From contig OZ010792.1 of the NCBI GenBank assembly GCA_963932465.1, forward strand, positions 3,348,001-3,412,000: a DNA stretch of 64,000 bases, read 5' to 3'. Under the pieces are notes generated by a model. The model had not been told where the DNA came from, made no database searches, and saw only the letters and a program-made list of their open reading frames with translations. This document shows positions 44,626-56,890 of this stretch, piece after piece (within the stretch, counting starts at the first letter, position 1; the number at the start of each line of letters is the position of its first letter). The position numbers and the translations under genes were made by a program. This DNA comes from Maratus speciosus. Lineage: Eukaryota > Arthropoda > Arachnida > Araneae > Salticidae.

Positions 44626-45408
44626 ATTCAAAAAGTTGGTAAGTTTGGTAAGTTCATTTCTAAGTTTTAATATGATATCGCATAATTTTTAAGTGTCTTT
44701 TATTATGTAAACATTTAAAATTATTTCTCTTACCGTACAGAAATTAAATTTCATGTCAACATTTTATAATATATTCAATTTATAACTTAAACTAAATTTA
44801 ATTTATAACATAAACATAAAAATATTCTATTATTGTCGAAAATATCCTTATCTTACAGCACGCATTTCACTTCCATCTTCTGCTGTCTCCCCTCCATCTC
44901 TTATATCCCTTCCCCACCCTATTCCAACAGGAGGCGACCCCTTCCGCCGCAGAACTGTCTTTCTTCCTCTACTAGTGAGATCATTTCATCAAATACATAT
45001 TTTGTTTTCATTTTTACGTCATATTTTTTTATATATAAGAACTATTAGTAAACAATGCAACAAAGTTCGCATTTTCACTAACCGTAAAATAAAAATTGAC
45101 GGTAGTCACACAAAATATGTATTAGAAAAATTTAAATTTTTGTTCAAAAAAAATTTTTTAAGTGTATTTGCTATTTTGTTAGCTTTCGAAAGAACTAATA
45201 ATTTGAATAATTTGATAGTGATTTATTTTTTTTCTTTTGCGCTGTAAAAATAAAATTGAATTAACCTTTGTCGTTCACTAAAAGTAAATACTATTTGTTT
45301 TGTAAAATTTAGAATTGGAAATCGGTTTTTTAATAACATGAAACTTTTAATAATAACAGTTACGCAATTTCTATTTGTTATACAGATAAGACTATCAGAT
45401 AACTTTTT
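44626..45408. other. AT-rich spacer with C/T-rich tract
   Basis: Positions 44870-44960 are C/T-rich. ORFs at 44833-45048 and 44975-45247 show no domains. Confidence 0.3.
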
Positions 45409-46051
45409 TACTTTCTTCTATCTTTACAAGAAGAAAATACTGGAATCGTGAAAATTTTCGACTTCCGGTTTCCGACGCATATACATGTTTTAGGGGTCAG
45501 AGATCCCGAAAAACATGTTTTTACAAAATGTGTGTCTGTCCGTCTGTATGTGGCACAAATATTTTGGGCGCTCTATCTCAAGAATTAATGAACGAAATTT
45601 AACAAAACTTTAGATTCAGTTATTCCCTCATATAAATTGGTGCTGATTACTTTTTGGTGCAAATCGCCCAACAGGTGGCGCTGCTGTGCTGCACTATTCA
45701 TGATTATCGCAATAGCTCTATCTCAAGAGCTAATGCATGAATTTTCATCAAACTTCAGATTCAGTCAGTCCCTGATATAAATTGGTGCTGTTTAGTTTTT
45801 GGTGTAAATCGTCCAACAGGTGGCGCTGCTGTGTATAATTTTTTACGATTTCCGCTATAGCTCTATCTCAAAAACTAATGCACGGATCTTCATCAAACTT
45901 CAGATTCAGTTAGAAGTTGACTTAAATTGTTTTGCTGATTAAATTTTGGTGTAAATCATCTAACCGGTGGCGCTGCTATACCGCATTTTACAGGAAGTAT
46001 TAACATGTATGAGATAGAACAAAGTTTTGGGATTGCCGCATCCGACTAGTT
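45409..46051 (+). mobile_element. ACTTTCTTCTATC family, copy D
   Basis: A near-complete plus-strand copy: TACTTTCTTCTATCTTTACA start, TTTTAGGGGTCAGAGATCCC, a TGTCTGTCCGTCTGTATG run, three GGTGGCGCTGCT units, and TTTTGGGATTGCCGCATCCG plus ACTAGTTT at the end. Confidence 0.8.
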
Positions 46052-46205
46052 TATAATGAATCTCTGTAATCGAGAGAGTTTTTCTCTGTTATACAGTAAA
46101 TAGCATTCCGCTGAAAAATCAGTTTCAAGGATTTGGACACACACACACTCACACAAAAAAAGAAATTAATAAACTACTTTAACTTTATTTATTATAATAG
46201 TCTTA

Positions 46206-47002
46206 TTACTTTCTTCTATCTTTACAAGAAGAAAGTATTGGATTCTTGAAAAATTTCGACTTCCAGGTTTTAGAAGGTCCTGGATTGATGGTTTTTAGAA
46301 AATGTGTGTCGGTGATTCTGTCTGTATGCAACAAAAATTTTGTGGGCGCTGTATCTCGAGAACTAAGGCACGGAATTTCACAAAATTTTACATTCAGTTA
46401 AGCCTCGATATAAACTGGTGCTGATTAGTTTTTGGTGTATATCGATCAACAGGTGGCGTTGCATTTTTTTACGATTTCCGCAATAGCACTATCTCAAGAA
46501 CTAATGCACGCATTTTCATCAAACTTCAGATTCAGTTAGATGTTGACGTATGCTATTACTGATTTGGTTTTGCTATATGTAAATCGCACAACAAGTGACG
46601 CTGCTATGCTGAATTTTTCACGATTTTCACAAAATCTATATCTCAAAAAGTAATGCACGCAATTTAATCACACTTAATATTCTGTTACATTTTCACATAA
46701 ATAGAACCTTATTAGGCTTGGGTGCATACTGTGCGAAGTTGTCGCTTTCATGCTCTTTGGGTTGGGACTTTTGGTTGCAGACATCTAAGAGGGTGGGTGC
46801 AGAAATTCAACGATTTGTTTGAAAGATACAATATTTATACCTCCTTTTTTAATGCACACAATTAAAGAGGCCTATCCCTTTACAATTATCATGATGGGCC
46901 TAGATTGTCATTTAATTTTGTTCACTGTGATAGCGAATTTTGAATTATTATTAACAAGTATGAGATAGAAGAAAGTTTTGGGATTGCCACATCCGACTAG
47001 TT
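46206..47002 (+). mobile_element. ACTTTCTTCTATC family, copy E
   Basis: Direct-orientation copy only about 155 bases after copy D. Same start and end (GATAGAAGAAAGTTTTGGGA, CATCCGACTAGTTTT). The core units are more diverged and include an unrelated stretch at about 46700-46920. The opening CTTTCTTCTATCTTTACAAG is intact. Confidence 0.75.
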
Positions 47003-47684
47003 TTTAAATTTGCTTTCTTAATTTGATAACGAAATGTAAAGTTTGGGATTTTCCTCAAAAAAATATACCTTTTATCATTATTATTTTTAAATTAATACTG
47101 TCTCTTTTCTAACTTAGTAATTTAAGATTTCGTAGGGTCTAAGGTCTGTTTCCAAAAGATTACCTCACAATATGAACTCAATATTTATTAAGTAATGAGT
47201 TAAAACGGCCCTGAACTGGATTATATGTTTCATAAGCAGCCCAATTTTCTTACCAAGCTAATACATTCTATAGAATCCAAAGATTGCATTTTGCGTTAGC
47301 AACGGAAAAAGTGACACATTCATGAAATATAAAATTCTTTTACATTTTTTGAATGGTGGTCTACTTTTCCGATATTACTTGGAAGAGATATAGAAATAAA
47401 TAAATTATAATCTGTAAATGAATAATTGAAACTTTTATGGAAATAATAGAGGAATGGTGCAAGAACAGAGTGACATACAGTTTGGATGTTTTGATAATTC
47501 ATTTTTTGTGCTATATGAATAAAGATTTTTGGAATATTCTAATCAAAATTCCCCACTCCAACAAAACATCATGAAAGTCGGAATTTTGCAATTTTATGCT
47601 GTATGAAATTCGTATTATTATCATGTTAATACATTAGAATCGACTTCTTCCTCAACATAAATACGCAATTTAGTGTTACAATTA
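47003..47684. other. AT-rich spacer
   Basis: Nothing recognised. Confidence 0.3.
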
Positions 47685-47860
47685 CAGTAAACTCTGTCTA
47701 AGGCGGAATCGATCGGGACCGAGAAAATTTTCCGTAGTAGACAATATTCCGCCTTAGACAAATTTTACTCTATGGCTATGGATTCTCAGGGACTTGAAGA
47801 TCTTTCCGAGTTACACAGATTTCCGTTTTACACAGAGTCCGCCTTACAGAGAGTTCACTG
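47685..47860. mobile_element. Tigger-like MITE, 176 bp, TA-flanked
   Basis: Ends CAGTAAACTCTGTCTAAGGC and, on the complement of the right end, CAGTGAACTCTCTGTAAGGC. TA is present on both sides (47683-47684, 47861-47862). Internal GGCGGAAT/ATTCCGCC pairs indicate further subterminal inversion. The ORF at 47772-47981 runs across its right boundary and is not a gene. Confidence 0.8.
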
Positions 47861-47862
47861 TA

Positions 47863-48534
47863 CATCTATATATTCCACCCTTTGCTTTTTTATTTCTTTA
47901 TATTATTTCACACAAAGGTATGAAAACATGGAGAACTGGAAGCAGGAAAACACAATGGTAAACCTACGAGTCAGCCGCTAAAACCGAGTTTTCAAGTATT
48001 TTCCACCAAGATATGACTTGGCAGACCGATTGCATTTTAATACGCGAATCGACTAATTCTGGAATTTCAGCCGTGAACTCGATTAAGTGATTGTCCGTGC
48101 TGCCTCCTCCCGGTCTAATCTGGAACAATTTCAAAAAAGTCGATCCTGCCCTCTACGGACTTGGCATTCAATTTTTAATGTTCCACGATGTACGAATGAA
48201 CTCCGTTAATGTGCTGGGTACGTAATAAAATAATGTTTATGCATGCATTGATTTAATATTCCATTACATCATAGTTTCTTTGCGTTTCTTGTTATTTCCA
48301 GCTATTCTATTATTGATTTATGATTAATGCACCTCTTAACACTTTGCATATTCTCTTTTTATTTTAATGTTTGAGAGCTATCTTGGTCTACTGACCACGC
48401 CCATTTTTTTAATATTTCAACATTTACACTTTCTTAAATTGATTTTATTTTTTATAGTTACCTTTTACCATTCTTATTCTTGCATTATCACTTATTTTAC
48501 ACATATCATTTTATTTTACAAACACATACATATA
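47863..48534. other. Spacer
   Basis: No recognisable feature. Confidence 0.3.
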
Positions 48535-48591
48535 CAGGGTGTCCTGATGTTTTATTTTTAAGCTGTTGTAGATACGTAGGTAGTGTCAAAC

Positions 48592-49404
48592 TACCGTAAT
48601 GTACCGAAAGTAAGCCCCCCCCCCCCCTCCGAATATAGGCCTCCCCCTCATGTATGTATTTTTTTTTCCTTTTTTGAAAAAAGTGCCATTTATAAGCCTT
48701 CCCCTACAAGTTTTATTTTCTGACGCTTTCAAACCTTCTGTTTTTTTCTGGAAATTCCTTAAGTTTTTTGTTTGTATATCTCCCAAATGAACATATCTGA
48801 TGCAATTTATTTTTATTTAATCTTTTTACATTTCATTGTGTCAGAATGAGATATTTTCTCTATACTATACTATTAATGTTTTCCTTGATTTTTATGCACT
48901 AAGATTTATAATAGATATTTATATTGAGTTTAAGTTTCATAATTTTTATTCCTATTTCTTTCATATCTAAATTATGTAAATTTGTGTTATGTAATTTACA
49001 TATTTATGTTTATGTAAATTTGTTTCATTAATTTGTTATTTTTATTTTTGGAAACTAATTAGCTTCTATGAAAGGGAATTTTAAATCCAAAAAATGTTAA
49101 TTTGATCTGATTTTATTTTGAAAATTGTTATCCTGTGAAATTTCCTAATTCCAAATATATCCCCCCCCCCTCACTTTCCCAATTTTCCTATCCTTTTCAC
49201 AAAGGTTACAATTATAAGCCCCCCTATCTTAAAACCATTAGAAATTTCTGCCTGCTAAAGGGGACAAATGTAAGTATAACTAAGAGTAATAAGCCTTAAT
49301 TACGTCCACTAATAACCATTAAAAAAATTATTTTCCGTTTGGAATTTATATTGTGATATGCTAAAAGGGGGGGGGGGGGACTTACTTTCGGCACTTTACG
49401 GTAA
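48592..49404. mobile_element. DNA transposon with CTACCGTAA..CCGAAAGTAAG ends
   Basis: The left end TACCGTAATGTACCGAAAGT and the complement of the right end, TACCGTAAAGTGCCGAAAGT, are inverted repeats followed on each side by a C/G homopolymer. Internal TATAAGCC.TCCCCC words mirror this. Non-coding, class unresolved. Confidence 0.7.
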
Positions 49405-50163
49405 GGTAGGATTTAAGATTATGTCGAAAAAATAGTCCTGTTATTTATTTTTTTAAATGACACTTTTAAAATTTTTATACGGTTCCTGGATTCTATAAAT
49501 TGTATTTTAAAACATTTTCACCATCATCTGGTAAGTAAAATAGTAAAAATGCCCTTCTACATCAAAACTCACGGATACTTTGAATTTCATGAAATTTCCG
49601 AACTTTCCGGCACACAAAAGAAACAGACGATTTTTTTACGAAAACTAACACTAACAGCAGTCTTATTTCCTCACATTCACGGTGTGGCCAGAGGAGGACA
49701 TCCCCCCCCCCCCCCCCCCGAGAGACAAATGAGATGCCCCCGGAAGATTTGAGATTTGTATTTTCAATGGTCAAAAGTGCAATCCCCCCGGAACTCTATT
49801 ATGTCCCCCCCCCCCCCAGAGTCACAGATGACCCTCCCGGAAAAAAGTGTCTGAATTCAACACTCTCCTCAACATAGTCGTAAAGGTCTACTTCAGTCCG
49901 GCGAAGACATTCGCAAGCTTTTGGTAACCCTATGGGAGAATTCTAGGATGGTTTTGACGACTTTGTAGAGATCAGTCTAAAACTATCCAACGCAAGATAA
50001 TAATAATAATAAAATAATAAAACTTTTGAAATGCAAACGAGATATTAAAAAAAAACTTCCCATAGCTATAAAAATAGCTTGCAAGTACATTCGCTTAAGG
50101 GAAGTAGCCCTTAATTCCTACCTTTATTTTTAATACGTTTGAAACTTACATCATCTGCGTATC
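49405..50163. other. Spacer with poly-C runs
   Basis: Two C-runs (about 49701-49718 and 49803-49817) are separated by ATGCCCCCGGAAG-type words, apparently a G/C-slippage-prone remnant. No gene. Confidence 0.35.
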
Positions 50164-50351
50164 CAGGATTAACAGTTTGGCCTCCAATTTTATTCAGAAA
50201 TTTAGAGTTCATACCAGAAATAAAGAATAGTATTTGATGCTTTATTAAATAACGAGATTTAGCGATCACACAAAGTAAAAATTCTTCTTTCGAAATTTCC
50301 GATATGAATTTGAAATGTCGGATTAAAATTGGAGGCCAAACTGGCAACCCT
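50164..50351. mobile_element. hAT MITE, 188 bp, with 7-8-bp target duplication
   Basis: TGCGTATC lies at 50156-50163 and again at 50352-50359. Arms of about 70 bases are inverted: CAGTTTGGCCTCCAATTTTA on the left and TAAAATTGGAGGCCAAACTG on the right. The left tip reads CAGGATTAACAG. Fragments of the family occur near 23607. Confidence 0.8.
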
Positions 50352-50876
50352 TGCGTATCTCCAACAGATCTAAAATTAATCTCTTCGCTACCTGTGTCCA
50401 CATATGTGGACCTCCATTCTTTACAGTTTTATTAATGATACTCGAATATTATTCCAAAATCGATCTCCGAATGATATATGCTTCGATCTCTACGATTCGA
50501 AATGATACAAAAAGATTAAAATGTTTGCTCTGAAGTCGAATTGGAGAAGAAATAATTCTGTCATAATGAATAATATTACATTAATACTCAGTAGCGAAGA
50601 AGTTAAAACGCGTTTCCAATTTTTCTCACAGGGCCTGATTAACCTCTGGAGCTATGGGAAGCATAGTGTGATTTTGGGGGGCCCCTTTCATTCGAGAAGA
50701 GTTTTCTGAATTCGACATACCCGGAAACTCACCAATGATGAAAATTTTATTTCAAAGAGCGGCTCAGTTGAGTTCACATGTATTTCATTAAACAACTCTT
50801 TTATGTTCCACTTACACAAAAATTGGATGTAATAAAAAAAATACGCAAAAATGATTTTGCATAATATTTAGCATAA

Positions 50877-52336
50877 CCCTTTTAAACCCGGAACATTTTC
50901 ATATTTAAATATTACATTCTTCTGATTATTAACTCTATACTGACCCTAATGACACTTAAAAAAATAATTAAAAAATTTTTCGTCATCCCCTGGATCGTGG
51001 AGATTACCCGCACGAACGTGCGGGTTGGGCTTTTCTGAGAAAGCCACACCCGCACGATCGTACGGTTTAAGCTTTTCCTGTGAAAGCATTACTTATAAGA
51101 TGATTTGGGAAGTATTGGCTGAAATACTGCAATGGAAATCGTTACTGACTCTAAAAGCCTAAAAAAGAAGTTAATATTCGAGATGTACTTATCGACTTCA
51201 AAAAATTCATATTTTAATTAATTCAAAAATGTTTGCCATATTTTTAAAGCTTTTTTATAATATCGGTTTTATTTTTTCTATAAGTCTATAAATTTTTTAA
51301 ATTAAAATTTAAGAAATGAAAGACATACCTGCGATTGCATGAAATCTTGGATGAGGTACAGAAATGAATTTCTTAACATCCTACTTGTATTGTTTTTTAT
51401 TTTTATTTTTTCATTCTATTTGGTTTGGATTTAGAACTTTGGGGAATGAGTTCAGAAGACTTTGATGAGAAAGAATGATCCAAAATTCTCATTTCTTTAG
51501 AAATATTTGTAAATTTTTCTCCATCGAGCTCATCTGAACTTGACTATCATTCTAATAAATCTGTTTCAAATGTTTTGTCCACAACGTCGTCATCATCCGA
51601 GAGATCACTAAATTCAGAGTCTGATTTATTCATCAATTGCAATATTTCTTCTTGTGTGAGAATCCTTTTCGGTTTAGACATCTGAAAAAGTGTTTTATTT
51701 TGCTTTGTTAAAAGTTAACAAAGTATTCCATAAAAAATAATGGAATGTATTAGAAAATTTTATTAATTGAAAAGAAAAAAAAAGTAAAAATTAATTGTAA
51801 AACAAAAAAGAAAAAATAATTCATCCATGACAACACCCAAGAAAATAATATGGCATTAATTATATAATAACATACTTCATTTTTATTCTGGCTGTCAGCA
51901 AAATTATTGAAATAGAAATCAAGATGAACATTCAGAAAACTCATACTTTTGCTGTAGCACTGACTAAGGTAACGCCCAAGTCGCACGATCGTGCGGGTAA
52001 CGAAATATTGAGTCCTACGAGCAACATAAATAGTGTATAATTAATGTTTTTTATTATATTACACTTATTTAGACATTAAAGCAAAAATATTTATCTAAGC
52101 AATTAGAAATCTACTGATAATTACCTTTTTACGACAGATAAAATGATGAGCTGTATCCGTTGTACTTGTAAACAAACATAGTCACGCCGGCTAAAAGTAA
52201 AACATGTACTACAACTGTCATCTGTTGATAAAAAATGATACTTTATTCTTTTTGCAAACCAGATCAATCGTCCGATTCGGTTTTTTATTGCATACGACTG
52301 TTTCACAAGCAAAAATTTACATGGGTCTTAAAGGGT
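50877..52336 (-). mobile_element. piggyBac-like element with CCCTTT ends
   Basis: Left ATAA|CCCTTTTAAACCCGG; right GGGTCTTAAAGGG|TTAT, so the tips are inverted repeats next to near-TTAA words. Inner palindromic repeats TTACCCGCACGAACGTGCGG (51004) and CGCACGATCGTGCGGGTAA (51982-52000) are either subterminal repeats or the ends of a second nested element. It contains a transposase remnant on the minus strand. Confidence 0.6.
51411..51681 (-). pseudogene. piggyBac-like transposase N-terminal remnant
   Basis: ATG at 51681-51679 opens a frame starting M-S-K-P-K-R-I-L-T-Q-E-E-I with a run of acidic and serine residues (S-D-L-S-D-D-D-D), interrupted by two stop codons near 51555 but readable further as S-S-S-D-E-L-D-G. 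A basic start, a helix ending E-E-I-L-Q-L and then acidic stretches are typical of the N-terminus of piggyBac transposases. The DDE/D catalytic domain is absent. The call rests on the pattern and the TTAA-type ends. Confidence 0.55.
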
Positions 52337-52630
52337 TATAAATGTAAGTTAGATAAAATGACAAATTCTGAATGTATCCGCAACATAAAATATCCATATA
52401 TTTAAATACTTTTCTCAATTTTGGCGGTAGTTTAAATTATTCATATTTTCTGTTGTGCATACAAGTAAAATTCAATGTATAAGATAAACATACATCTAAC
52501 AATCTGTCATTACAATTACACCTCAATAAATTCTATAAAAATTTTGGGGCCTCCTGTTTTCTCAATTTCGGGCCAGAACATGCATCTCGTGCCTATTCAG
52601 TAATCAGGGCCTGCTTTCTGGGACACCCTG

Positions 52631-53648
52631 CATACATATTTCTCAAATCGATGGAATGCAAATCAGTGTTCCATTCAAAGTATGGCTCGGTTGGGAAAAT
52701 CGCTCCCGGAGAAAAGTGTCTGAATTCCACACTGATGCAAACGTAACGCATCCATGAGATGCGCACTCAGCTAATTGAAATTTAAATCTGTAACTCATTG
52801 GGGCTTTTCCCCGCATTCACCGTGGATTTCATTGCATCTTCTTTTTTTTCTTACGATCATTGAAAGAGACAAAAGAAGAATAAAAAATCGGCCACCAAGA
52901 CGATGAATGAAAGACATTAAAAAAAAAAAAAAAAGCGGCGGTGTGGTATGTAGTTGTCAGACATTCATTCGGAATATTCATTAGCTCCATTCCGCGAAAG
53001 TTTATTAACCCTTTAATGACTGATACACATCTAATACGAGAAGGGCTTGGTCTTTATGAGTTAAAAGAAGAAGGGGCATCTTCTTTCTCTCTTTCAACTG
53101 AAGCCGAAATGAGGAATTGGACGCATTGCTTTTATGTTTCTTGTCTTCATATTTCAGGTTTGAGTCGTCAGTTTATGCAAATGTGACGCTGTATCAACGA
53201 GAGCGGGCTAAAATCAAAAAGCGACGATGACGTGCATTCGGAACAGTGGCATAGGAAAAGGAGAGGTTCGTGGGATTCAAGCCCCCTTCCCCCCTCCCCC
53301 TCCTCCATCCTCCAATTCTAATGAAGAGAGATTTTTTTAATATCACTTGATATCGTCCAAAGAGTATTATTATCTATCTTCGATGCTTGATATTCATCTC
53401 TGAATAAACAACTATGTATACACTGTAAAAAAAAGGACAGATATTTCTTAAGGGGAGATTGGATATTAAAACCAAATCATTATATTTTCAATGGATCCAT
53501 TTGAAAATTTCCAGAAATGTCAAGCTCAAATAGTTATATTCAAAATTTGGTGTTGAAATAATAAAAAGTTCTTAAGTTATTGCATTTTTTAATTTTTTAA
53601 ATAATTCTTATCGATAGTTATGTAAATATATAACAAATTTACACCTTG
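52631..53648. other. Spacer
   Basis: No gene recognised. A C-rich patch lies at 53281-53310. The ORF at 52941-53186 shows no domain. Confidence 0.3.
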
Positions 53649-53935
53649 TAATAATATACTATTTCTAATTGCTAAAAAGGTGTAAGATTAAAACTTTAAA
53701 AACAGTAAAATAGTTTTGTTTGAGTGTTGACATATTTTAATTTTCTTTTTTGTGTACAAATAACATGTTACATGTTATTTGTACATGACAGAATATTGTT
53801 ATTTATTTGTTTTCAAAATGACTCTGGATGAGTTGAAACATGTCACTAATCAAATGAAACTATTTTACTGTTTTTAAAGTTTTAATCTTACACCTTTTTG
53901 GCAATTAGAAATAGTATAGAATAATTCTCATATTT
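53649..53935. mobile_element. Foldback MITE with about 80-bp arms and a central perfect palindrome
   Basis: The left arm starts ATATACTATTTCTAATTGC and includes AAAAAGGTGTAAGATTAAAA and TTTAAAAACAGTAAAATAGT. The right arm is the inverted copy ending GCAATTAGAAATAGTAT. The centre (53755-53785) is GTACAAATAACATGT-T-ACATGTTATTTGTAC, a perfect 15-bp-arm palindrome. A half copy lies at 34780-34890. Confidence 0.8.
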
Positions 53936-54313
53936 TAAAATGTCCCATGCGGATTTATTTTACATAAATATTAATATTTCTATATACTCGTCGTATTACA
54001 ATAGAAGTGGGCATAAAATTGCAAAAGTTAGCTGAATGAGTTTCAGAAAAATGTGAAGCAGAAAAAAATATTTTAATAATTATGCTGTATTTTTTCTAAA
54101 AAAGTAGCTATATATTTATTTCATATGCTCATAAATTTTAACACAAAAATAACCCTGAAATGCTACTTTTTATGCTAACATTCATTTATTATTGTGTAAA
54201 GAATATACCATATAAATTTCGAATGCGCATTGAACGTTTCAAAAGTTAGAAATGAGCGAAATTTAAAATTTTGAGAAAACAGCATTTTAATTTTATAAAA
54301 CTGTATAAATATA
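53936..54313. other. AT-rich spacer
   Basis: Nothing recognised. Confidence 0.3.
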
Positions 54314-55024
54314 TGGGCATTCTCACAGTCTTTTGACTTTTAAGTCCCTGAATAATAATTTTTATTTTAATATATATTCTTGTTTTTGTTTTTTTTCATA
54401 CACTGGGGAACATTCCACTGCATGACAGTATAACAATATTAACGAGATAAATAAGTTTTGGCTGATGTTGGGGGTCCAAATATACCAGGAAATTCCTATA
54501 CCGGCCCGTGTCCCTGATGCTGATTTTTAAGTTTGGAGCTGTCTGTATCAAATTGTTTCAATAAAAGTAATTCGATGTAATTTTTTTCCGAAACTGGGAC
54601 TATTGTTTTATATAAATATGTAGCAAAAAATGAACCTGCACATATTTTTACGGTTGATATTATTTTTTTAAACTCTGTCCCTGAGTTTTAGATTCCTTAC
54701 CGTCTCTCTTGCTAAAATTATACAGAAAATCATTTCAGATGCAGCCACAGATTTTTTTTCAACTTTTTCTCATGCAGAAGTATGCTAGAGAAAAAGTGGC
54801 TAAAGTTATTTGACAGGAAATTGACTGCAGAATTTAAATTAGCTTTTAAATATCAATTTCAAGCATCGTGTTTTTATTGGTAGTCTTACCGTCCCCAAGA
54901 TTTATTACTACACTTTTCGAGGTATTTTTTTTTTTAAATCCAATGTAAATAATTGTTTCTAAAAATCAATGAACATTGTGGCTATCACTGAGTCTTAACA
55001 TGATTTGCCTAAAAAAAAATAGGT

Positions 55025-55135
55025 GGTAATTTTCCTTACCTTACCATCCCCTTTTTTCCCCTTACCGTCCCTTTTTTCCTATACCGTCCCCTTTTTCCTA
55101 TACCGTCCCCTTTTTTTCCTTACCGTCCCTTCTTT
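55025..55135. repeat. Minisatellite, about 20-bp ACCGTCCCC units
   Basis: Six or seven units of the form CCTTACCGTCCCTTTTTT / CCTATACCGTCCCCTTTTT in direct order. Confidence 0.8.
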
Positions 55136-55396
55136 AACACCCCTTTAAGACAATGTTATACCAAAATTTTGTACTAAAATTACTACATTTTTATTATTTC
55201 TTATTTGAATGTCCTGTGGGAACTATGCAAATTCATTATAAGTAAAAATTTAGAGGAAAATAAAAAGTTATAGTAGTAAAATGGTAAGGAACATTAAACT
55301 CGCAAGTTTAACTTAAATCTCAGATAAATAAAAAAAAAAAATCGAAGCTGACCATTTTTTCTTTATTTTGAATCATCAAAGCATTCATCTATAAGT

Positions 55397-56806
55397 TAGA
55401 GGTCTGCACGGGCCGGAATTTCGAGGCCCGGGCCCGACCCGGCCCGGTGTAAAAATTGGAAGTTCGGCTCGAGCCCGGCCCGGCCCGTTTGCATTTTTAC
55501 AGTTCTCGACCCGGCCCGGCCCGGCCCGTACAAAAATCAGGGAAAACAGGCCCGGCCCGGCCCGACAGAATTTCTACAAAAAAAAAAAAAAAAATCCGTT
55601 TTTTCTCAATATACAATTACGATTCTTTTAATGAATACTACATACATATTTATGGGAACATTTTACAGTATATTTTACATTACTATGATGTTCGCAAAAC
55701 AGAAAACACACAATAGTAAACATTACCGATTACTTACAGTGTTTTAGTCATCGTGTCTACAGACATTTCAAAATGGAAATAAGGATTCATTAAAAGATTA
55801 ATGTAGTTCATCAGAATAAAGGATTAAAAACATGATAACTTTTGAAGCTGTATAATAAAAAGTAGATTTGTGAAAATATTTCTCTCATTTTTAAGGCTTT
55901 TCTCAAATCCAAAAGAGCTAAATTTCGACACATTTATGAATTTCTTTTCTTTTCGGAAACGCGTAAGATTGGCAAGCATTCTTATTCAGAAGCTATGTAA
56001 ATGTCGTTTTTTTTTTCATAGATAACAGCAATATATCTTTCTGAAAATACTGTCAAAGTTAGCGTTTTGAATCGAATTTCCGGAAGCGATGGCACAGGAA
56101 AGGAGAAAAACGTACAGTCACGTGACAGGAATCTCTTTTATCTCTGTAAGTAATTTATCAAATATGGAAAAAGCTATTCGTTTCCAAATGCCTTCAATAG
56201 GCAGGCCTCTCAATTTTATGCCTTTATAGTTAAATATTTTGTCAGAAAATGTGTCTGAAAGCTTCGCATTGCTGAGCAGTGAGTTTGAGAACCTCCTTAA
56301 GGTATATTTCCAAAGATACTGTTAAGAGAAGTTCATTATCACTATTAAAACTACAAAACACAATGACTGTTCTACACATCCTGAGATCGATAAGACCAGT
56401 TCCGTCCTGGCACGAGTCTGCTGAAAAAAAATTAAACTCGGAATCAGACATCTTGTAACTGTACGATGCCGATCTCTATGATGGACATGTTACATTTCTG
56501 TATTGATGTTGTTAAACTCGCATCGGCTTGTGACGCACATTTATACTTCTCGAGAAAATCATATTCATTGAAAATGGCTTGTATTTTATCTGCTTCGCTT
56601 AAATTCTTATATCGGGCCGATAGGCCCGATTAATTTTTTTGCCGGCCCGGCCCGTTTATTTTGTCTGTCGGCCCGGCCCGGCCCGTTGAAAAAATTGTCC
56701 TAATTTTGCCGGCCCGTTTGAAAATTCGCCTTCATTCCGCCGGCCCGGCCCGCGGGCCGGGCCGGGTACGGGCCTCGGGCCAAGCCCGGGCCCGTGCAGA
56801 CCTCTA
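55397..56806. mobile_element. Non-autonomous hAT with GC-rich CCCGGCCC arms and perfect 8-bp target duplication
   Basis: The ends TAGAGGTCTGCACGGGCC and GGCCCGTGCAGACCTCTA are perfect 18-bp inverted repeats. CTATAAGT flanks both sides (55389-55396, 56807-56814). Both arms (about 180 bases) are packed with GGCCCGGCCCG, while the interior is AT-rich and carries an inverted copy of repeat R (55880-56240). ORFs at 55456-55716 and 56242-56451 have no transposase features. Confidence 0.9.
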
Positions 56807-56890
56807 CTATAAGTTTAAAATGTTATTTTAGCAAATTAAATTTCGCCTGATTTTTATTCCTGAAAGTCAAAAGATTGTGAGAATGCCGCA

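Larger units (their letters stand above)
50629..52612. mobile_element. hAT-like element (CAGGGCCTGATTAAC ends) interrupted by a piggyBac-like insertion
   Basis: Left tip CAGGGCCTGATTAACCTC; the complement of the right tip is CAGGCCCTGATTAC. The same family recurs at 58390-59810. Candidate flanks TTTTCTCA and CTTTCTGG match only partly, so the target duplication is unproven. Removing 50877-52336 leaves about 520 bases, similar to the other copy with its own insertion removed. Confidence 0.6.
48535..52630. mobile_element. Composite: outer TIR element (CAGGGTGTCC ends) with nested transposons
   Basis: The left end ACAGGGTGTCC (48534-48544) and right end GGACACCCTG (52621-52630) form inverted tips flanked by TATA / CATA. 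Four further elements lie between: 48592-49404, 50164-50351, 50629-52612, and inside the last 50877-52336. Whether the two tips belong to a single insertion is an inference. Confidence 0.45.
54314..56890. mobile_element. Element with GGCATTCTCACA ends, interrupted by a hAT
   Basis: GGGCATTCTCACAGTCTTTT on the left (54314) and the complement of the right end GGCATTCTCACAATCTTTTG (ending about 56889) form a TIR of about 26 bases continuing into GACTTT. The hAT at 55397-56806 sits inside. No transposase ORF is visible. Confidence 0.6.

Noticed and set aside
50111..50401. 96-aa minus ORF
   Set aside because: It spans the hAT MITE at 50164-50351 and its composition follows the inverted arms.
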